A stretch of DNA of 17,905 nucleotides, taken from positions 1-17,905 of the forward strand of contig JAZRNY010000027.1 of NCBI GenBank assembly GCA_045648445.1. Reading direction: 5' to 3'. Below the pieces are notes generated by a model. That model did not search any database and was not told the origin of the DNA. It saw only the letters and a program-made list of their open reading frames with translations. Numbering within the stretch: position 1 is the stretch's first letter; each line of letters opens with the position of its first letter. Made by a program: the position numbers and the translations under genes. This DNA is from SIG607 sp045648445 (GTDB lineage Bacteria; Bacillota; Clostridia; Oscillospirales; Acutalibacteraceae). Positions 14,676 to 17,905 of the stretch are shown one piece after another.

Positions 14676-15074
14676 ATGTTTGAAAGTAAACCTTATTTCT
14701 ACGGTACTGGTAGAAGAAAAAGTTCTGTAGCTCGCGTTCGTCTTTACAACGGCACAGGCAAAATCACTATCAATGACAGAGATATCGACGATTATTTCGG
14801 TCTTGAAACCTTAAAACTTATCGTACGTCAGCCCCTCGCTCTTACCGAAACTGCTGAAAAGTACGACATCGTATGTCGCGTAACAGGCGGCGGTGTTACC
14901 GGTCAGGCAGGCGCTATCCGTCACGGTATCGCTCGTGCATTACTTCAGAGTGATGCTGAACTTCGTGCAGAACTTAAGAAAGCCGGATTCCTTACTCGTG
15001 ATCCTCGTATGAAGGAAAGAAAGAAGTACGGACTCAAAAAGGCCAGAAGAGCCTCCCAGTTCTCAAAGAGATAG
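14676..15074 (+). CDS. rpsI: Small ribosomal subunit protein uS9
   Basis: This 132-residue ribosomal protein S9 has a C-terminal tail that reaches the P-site of the 30S subunit. It shows YGTGRRKSSVARVRLYNGTG near the start, GGGVTGQAGAIRHGIARALL in the middle and the invariant tail ending RRASQFSKR. The ribosome binding site AAGGGAG lies before the ATG. The reading frame is intact. The last 20 or so codons (ctc, gcc, tcc, ttc, tca) look less like the rest of the gene and more like the sequence to the right, so the composition boundary of this window may lie inside this conserved 3' end. Confidence 0.97.
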   Translation: MFESKPYFYGTGRRKSSVARVRLYNGTGKITINDRDIDDYFGLETLKLIVRQPLALTETAEKYDIVCRVTGGGVTGQAGAIRHGIARALLQSDAELRAELKKAGFLTRDPRMKERKKYGLKKARRASQFSKR

Positions 15075-15340
15075 TCTTTACTGCTTCTCAGCACGTCTCT
15101 GGACGTTGTTTAGCAGGAATTTCAATGGGTTTGGAGTTTTGAAATTTCCTGAAAAGCGCTTTGTTTTTTTCCGTAAGGCACAGGCAAGGCACATACAGGA
15201 AACAGAATTGCAAGTGAATAAGAACATTTTTAAGCAGGAGATCGTTCCGCAGGGAGCGTTTCTCCTGCTTTTTTTGCAATTATTGTAACGAAATGCAGAT
15301 CGATGGTATTAATATATAGAACAACAGACTGAGGCGGCGC
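15075..15340 (+). other. Gap after rpsI with a hairpin and a terminator, no convincing gene
   Basis: An imperfect hairpin, AGGAATTTCAA (15115-15125) with TTGAAATTTCCT (15139-15150), is followed by a T7 run at 15163-15170 and may end the rpsI transcript weakly. A stronger terminator follows at 15232. Open frames of about 60 codons here run through both hairpins and lack ribosome binding sites, so I do not call them. Confidence 0.5.
15232..15275 (+). terminator. Terminator between rpsI and the sigma factor unit
   Basis: A perfect ten-base-pair outer stem AAGCAGGAGA (15232-15241) and TCTCCTGCTT (15261-15270), with an inner CGTTCC/GGGAGCG hairpin, is followed by five T. The left arm together with the right arm gives a long, stable stem. 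Confidence 0.85.
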
Positions 15341-15430
15341 ATGATGAAGAAAGCGGATACATTGCCCTGTGAGTGGAGCTGCCATTTTTCTTTCACGGAG
15401 AAATGTGGAATACCTTGTGAAAGCTGGTGA
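15341..15430 (+). CDS. Possible 29-residue Cys-rich leader peptide
   Basis: A short frame, MMKKADTLPCEWSC followed by HFSFTEKCGIPCESW, ends at TGA three bases before the sigma factor ATG. GAGGCGG lies four bases before its first ATG, a fair ribosome binding site. Four cysteines are spaced C-x3-C-x7-C-x3-C. The motif TLPCE also occurs at the start of the anti-sigma protein. The peptide could be translationally coupled to the sigma gene, or be a chance open frame; no family is recognised. Confidence 0.35.
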   Translation: MMKKADTLPCEWSCHFSFTEKCGIPCESW

Positions 15431-15433
15431 GAG

Positions 15434-15970
15434 ATGGACAACTTTGAACAAATCTATGAAAAAAATGCCGGGATTGTCTACCGCTATCTGTTTTCATTGA
15501 CCCAGGACAGCGATCTGTCAGAAGAACTGACCCAGGAAACCTTTTACCAGGCGGTAAAAAGCATAAACCGATTTGATCATTCCTGTAAAAACAGTACCTG
15601 GCTTTGCGCGATCGCGAAAAAACAACTGATGAAGTATCAGAGAAAAGAAAAAAATTTCAGTCTGGCAAGAGATGGAAACGAAGTGGAGGGAATGCCGGAG
15701 CAATTTTTGGAGGCTGTCGGAGAGACGATCAGTGCGGAGAATCAGTTTTTAGCCAACGATAATCTTGTAGAAATCCTGCGCAGGATACACAAGATCCCGG
15801 AACCAGGCCGCGAGGTATTGTATTTACGGGTCTTTGGATGTCTGTCTTTTCGGGATATCGGGGACGTGATGGGAAAAAGCGAAAACTGGGCCAGGGTAAC
15901 CTATTATCGCGTAAAGTTAAGACTCAGGGAGGTAATGAAAAATGAGGAATATGGAAACTCTGCCCTGTGA
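15434..15970 (+). CDS. ECF-type RNA polymerase sigma factor
   Basis: This 178-residue sigma-70 family, ECF-subgroup factor directs RNA polymerase to a specific set of stress or envelope promoters. Region 2 is at residues about 3-72 (IVYRYLFSLTQDSDLSEELT, QETFYQAVKSINRF, STWLCAIAKKQLMKYQR). Region 4 is at about 108-165 (LRRIHKIPEPGREVLYLRVF, LSFRDIGDVMGKSENWARVT), with the helix-turn-helix at the C-terminal end. The length is typical. The ribosome binding site is GGTGAGAG. The gene overlaps the anti-sigma gene by 29 bases, the usual sigma/anti-sigma coupling. Codon use (CTG, CAG, GAT, CGC) differs clearly from genes left of 15,000. The target regulon cannot be inferred. Confidence 0.9.
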   Translation: MDNFEQIYEKNAGIVYRYLFSLTQDSDLSEELTQETFYQAVKSINRFDHSCKNSTWLCAIAKKQLMKYQRKEKNFSLARDGNEVEGMPEQFLEAVGETISAENQFLANDNLVEILRRIHKIPEPGREVLYLRVFGCLSFRDIGDVMGKSENWARVTYYRVKLRLREVMKNEEYGNSAL

Positions 15971-16907
15971 AATAGTCAGGGATCTGCTCCCGTTGTATCT
16001 GGAAGACCTGACGGGGGCAGAAACCAGAGAAATGGTTGATCTCCATTTACAGAATTGTCAGGAGTGCTCTGAATACCTGTCTTTTTTAAGGAAGGGGGAG
16101 CCTTCTTTCATGGAGCAGGAAGAGACAGAGCAGATCGATTACCTGAAAAAGATTCGCAGGCAGTCCCGCAGGAAATATTTCGGTTTATTACTCAGTTTTT
16201 TTCTGGTTTTTCTGGTAGGATCACTCTATTTTATAGCAAGCCCGTCAGAAACAAACAAGATGCAGAAAGCTTTGATTCATGCTGAAAGTATCTCTACAGA
16301 AGAAATGATGGACGTTGCTAATGAATTGACGGGATCGAATGGAGCGTTCCTGTCTTCTGAAGAGAGAAACAAAAAAGTCAATTCATTTTATGAAAAGGCT
16401 GATCATTATCTGGCAGGGCAGCTTAATGCTGTAACAAAAGATACCTTCCGCAATATGCTGAGCAGAGAAAATCCGGATATCCCGCTGGATTTTGTGATTG
16501 CACGTCAGATGAAATTGGATAAGTTTTCCTTTGCCTGTTATGAAGGAGGCAGAAACTGCGCAATTTTAACCACACGCCATCAGGTAATGGAATTGGCCGT
16601 TTCCTATGATTGTATGGATTCTGACGAAAACGGTGGGATAGTTGGATGTTATAGAGTCCGGTTTATCTGTTGTCATGTAAAGAAACATACCCGAATGGTC
16701 AGGGATGATGGGAATTGGAAAGTTCTTTATTATGATAACGAGCCGATGGAAATCGAATCGACGGAACAGTATCAGATCCGGCTTCTTGGAAAAGAAACCG
16801 TTTCTCAGATTCGTCAGTCTGTACAGAAACAGTTCGATACTTTTGAAGCTGCCAGAGCTGAAGCTGAAGAATTGCAGAAACTGATCTTCACCGATAATGA
16901 AATGTAA
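15942..16907 (+). CDS. Zinc-finger (zf-HC2) transmembrane anti-sigma factor
   Basis: This 321-residue protein is predicted to hold the preceding sigma factor inactive at the membrane. The N-terminal anti-sigma domain has the zinc signature C9 ... H35-x3-C39-x2-C42 (LPCEIVRDLLPLYLEDL and HLQNCQECSEYL). One transmembrane helix spans about 79-99 (YFGLLLSFFLVFLVGSLYFI), leaving a sensor domain of about 220 residues outside. That domain contains several cysteines (CYEGGRNC, CMDSDENGGIVGC, FICCHVKK), so redox sensing is possible, but I do not recognise its fold. GGGAGGT lies before the ATG at 15942. A second in-frame ATG at 15951 is less well spaced. Confidence 0.85.
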   Translation: MRNMETLPCEIVRDLLPLYLEDLTGAETREMVDLHLQNCQECSEYLSFLRKGEPSFMEQEETEQIDYLKKIRRQSRRKYFGLLLSFFLVFLVGSLYFIASPSETNKMQKALIHAESISTEEMMDVANELTGSNGAFLSSEERNKKVNSFYEKADHYLAGQLNAVTKDTFRNMLSRENPDIPLDFVIARQMKLDKFSFACYEGGRNCAILTTRHQVMELAVSYDCMDSDENGGIVGCYRVRFICCHVKKHTRMVRDDGNWKVLYYDNEPMEIESTEQYQIRLLGKETVSQIRQSVQKQFDTFEAARAEAEELQKLIFTDNEM

Positions 16908-17020
16908 GTCTGAGGAAATATGCTGAAGGAACAGGAATGAGGGGGGGCGTGCTATAGGTGGCAGCGCAGCTGGTTCGCCGAAGGCTCGTCATCTCTGTTA
17001 TCCGTGCTCTGATTTCGTGA

Positions 17021-17056
17021 TTTCCCTGACACAGAAAGGGAAACGTGGAGTATAAT
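17021..17056 (+). promoter_or_regulatory. Promoter with overlapping inverted repeat before the dehydrogenase gene
   Basis: TATAAT (17051-17056) is clear. The best -35 is CTGACA (17026-17031) with a long 19-base spacer. TTTCCCT (17021-17027) and AGGGAAA (17037-17043) are perfect inverted arms, nine bases apart, overlapping the -35 box and the spacer, so they could be an operator. The -35 call is uncertain. Confidence 0.5.
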
Positions 17057-17114
17057 AGATCCATATATATCAATGTGACGGAATGTTCAATGAAATGAAT
17101 GGAAAGGAAACAAT

Positions 17115-17905
17115 ATGAACCTTGAAGCAGCAAAAGAGAAATTTGCAGCGCTGGCAGAACAGCAGCTCGAACGAATCGCCGAGATGAAAAAACAGGGCGG
17201 TTTTGTGGATTATAAAAATAAAGAACATATTATCATCGGCGTCTGCGGAGGCGATGGCATCGGACCGGCGATTACGGCCCAGGCTGAGAGGATCCTCCGT
17301 TATCTGCTGAAGGACGATATCGAAAGCGGACGCATCGAGATCCGTGAGATCGATGGACTGACGATTGAGCGCAGAGCAGCCGAAATGGCGGCGATTCCTC
17401 CTGCCGTCCTGGAAGAACTGAAAAAATGTGACGTCATCCTGAAGGGCCCGACTACGACGCCTCGCAAAGGGGATGAATGGCCAAATGTCGAATCCGCGAA
17501 TGTCGCCATGAGAAAATCACTGGACCTCTTTGCCAATGTCCGTCCGGTCAAGATCCCGGAACTGGGCATTGACTGGGTTTTCTACAGAGAGAATACAGAG
17601 GGCGGTTACGCGATCGGCAAAGAAGGCGTGACGATTGACGAAGATCTCGGGATTGATTTTACGATCGCCACTTCACCAGGTTGTGAAAGAATCATCCGGG
17701 CTGCTTTTGAAAACGCGAAAGCAAACGGCCGCACGAGGGTTACTGCAGTTACAAAGGCCAATATTATCAAGACCACGGACGGGAAATTCCTCGACACATT
17801 CTATGAAATCGCAAAGGAATATCCGGACATTCAGGCGGACGACTGGTATATCGATATCATGACGGCCAAGCTCTTGGATGAGCAGCGCAGAAGAGATTTC
17901 CAGGT
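17115..17905 (+). CDS. Isocitrate dehydrogenase-family protein (5' part, runs off the window)
   Basis: The first 263 residues of a beta-decarboxylating dehydrogenase of the isocitrate/isopropylmalate family are present. CGGDGIGPAI (44-53) is the N-terminal glycine motif. ILKGPTTTP (108-116) and ESANVAMRKSLDLFANVRPV (126-145) follow, where S127, N129, R133 and R143 match the isocitrate-binding Ser, Asn and Arg residues of E. coli Icd. RENTEGGYAIG (158-168), then KANIIKTTDG (214-223) and DWYIDIMTAKL (243-253) continue the fold. The reaction is oxidative decarboxylation of isocitrate to 2-oxoglutarate if the Icd reading is right; related enzymes use 3-isopropylmalate, malate or tartrate. Cofactor preference cannot be judged without the missing C-terminal part. 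GGAAAGGAAA precedes the ATG. Confidence 0.88.
   Translation, partial: MNLEAAKEKFAALAEQQLERIAEMKKQGGFVDYKNKEHIIIGVCGGDGIGPAITAQAERILRYLLKDDIESGRIEIREIDGLTIERRAAEMAAIPPAVLEELKKCDVILKGPTTTPRKGDEWPNVESANVAMRKSLDLFANVRPVKIPELGIDWVFYRENTEGGYAIGKEGVTIDEDLGIDFTIATSPGCERIIRAAFENAKANGRTRVTAVTKANIIKTTDGKFLDTFYEIAKEYPDIQADDWYIDIMTAKLLDEQRRRDFQ

Noticed and set aside
15106..15288. Sixty-codon frame after rpsI
   Set aside because: It runs through two hairpins including a strong terminator and has no ribosome binding site.
15283..15313. ECF-type autoregulatory promoter (TGTAAC) before the sigma factor
   Set aside because: A TGTAAC-like -35 is present, but no matching -10 motif stands at the right distance; TATTAA at about 18 bases is equally weak as a housekeeping site.
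16930..17000. tRNA-like GGTTCG near 16970
   Set aside because: No acceptor stem, D-arm or anticodon arm can be formed around it.

Overview
The window looks like part of a metagenomic contig from an anaerobic, gut-type Clostridia (Firmicutes). The evidence is Gram-positive style ribosome binding sites (AAAGGAGG-like), classic TTGACA/TATAAT promoters, intrinsic terminators with T-tracts, a YitT-family membrane protein, GH3 and GH2 glycosidases, a FucO-type alcohol dehydrogenase and the rplM-rpsI ribosomal pair. Positions 1 to about 15,000 share one style: moderately AT-rich, with Leu mostly CTT/TTA, Arg CGT/AGA, Pro CCC/CCT and many GACGTT/TACGTA junctions. From the 3' end of rpsI onward the style changes sharply to CTG, CAG, CGC/CGG and GAC/ATC-rich codons. 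That right part resembles a Lachnospiraceae-like genome and may be a different source joined at conserved rpsI sequence, or a real composition boundary. I cannot decide this from sequence alone.

Layout from the left. There is the tail of an unidentified gene and a terminator (1-139). An AraC-family regulator on the minus strand (200-1006) faces two tandem, cytoplasmic NagZ-type GH3 glycosidase paralogues (1168-2739, 2755-4332), which looks like a locally regulated sugar-hydrolase operon. A decayed C-terminal remnant of a Gfo/Idh/MocA oxidoreductase follows (about 4376-4528, minus), then a YitT-family membrane protein (4593-5516).

Between the convergent yitT-like gene and an asparagine-synthetase-like gene (7140-8675, minus) lies the oddest part, 5514-7142. 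Its two outer ends are a near-perfect 39-base inverted repeat (34 matches) that begins exactly at the stop codon of each flanking gene. Inside are a palindromic REP/MITE-like repeat, a strong promoter, a roughly 165-base structured leader or small RNA ending in a UUCG-capped terminator, a membrane-anchored protein with Cys-rich repeats and a C-terminal Ltp (phage superinfection-exclusion-like) domain, and a small double zinc-ribbon protein. I regard this as a candidate inserted cassette, possibly a host-defence or phage-derived one. The function is inferred.

To the right, the asparagine-synthetase-like enzyme lacks the N-terminal region with the catalytic Cys2. It is divergent from a TIM-barrel amidohydrolase (8848-9636). 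Then come a FucO-like iron alcohol dehydrogenase with its own promoter and terminator (9721-10866), a GH2 beta-galactosidase carrying an unusual coiled-coil insertion in its catalytic domain (11045-14020), and rplM-rpsI (14230-15074).

The right-hand, compositionally different part holds a possible 29-residue Cys-rich leader ORF, an ECF sigma factor overlapping its zinc-finger membrane anti-sigma factor, and the start of an isocitrate dehydrogenase-family gene that runs off the window.
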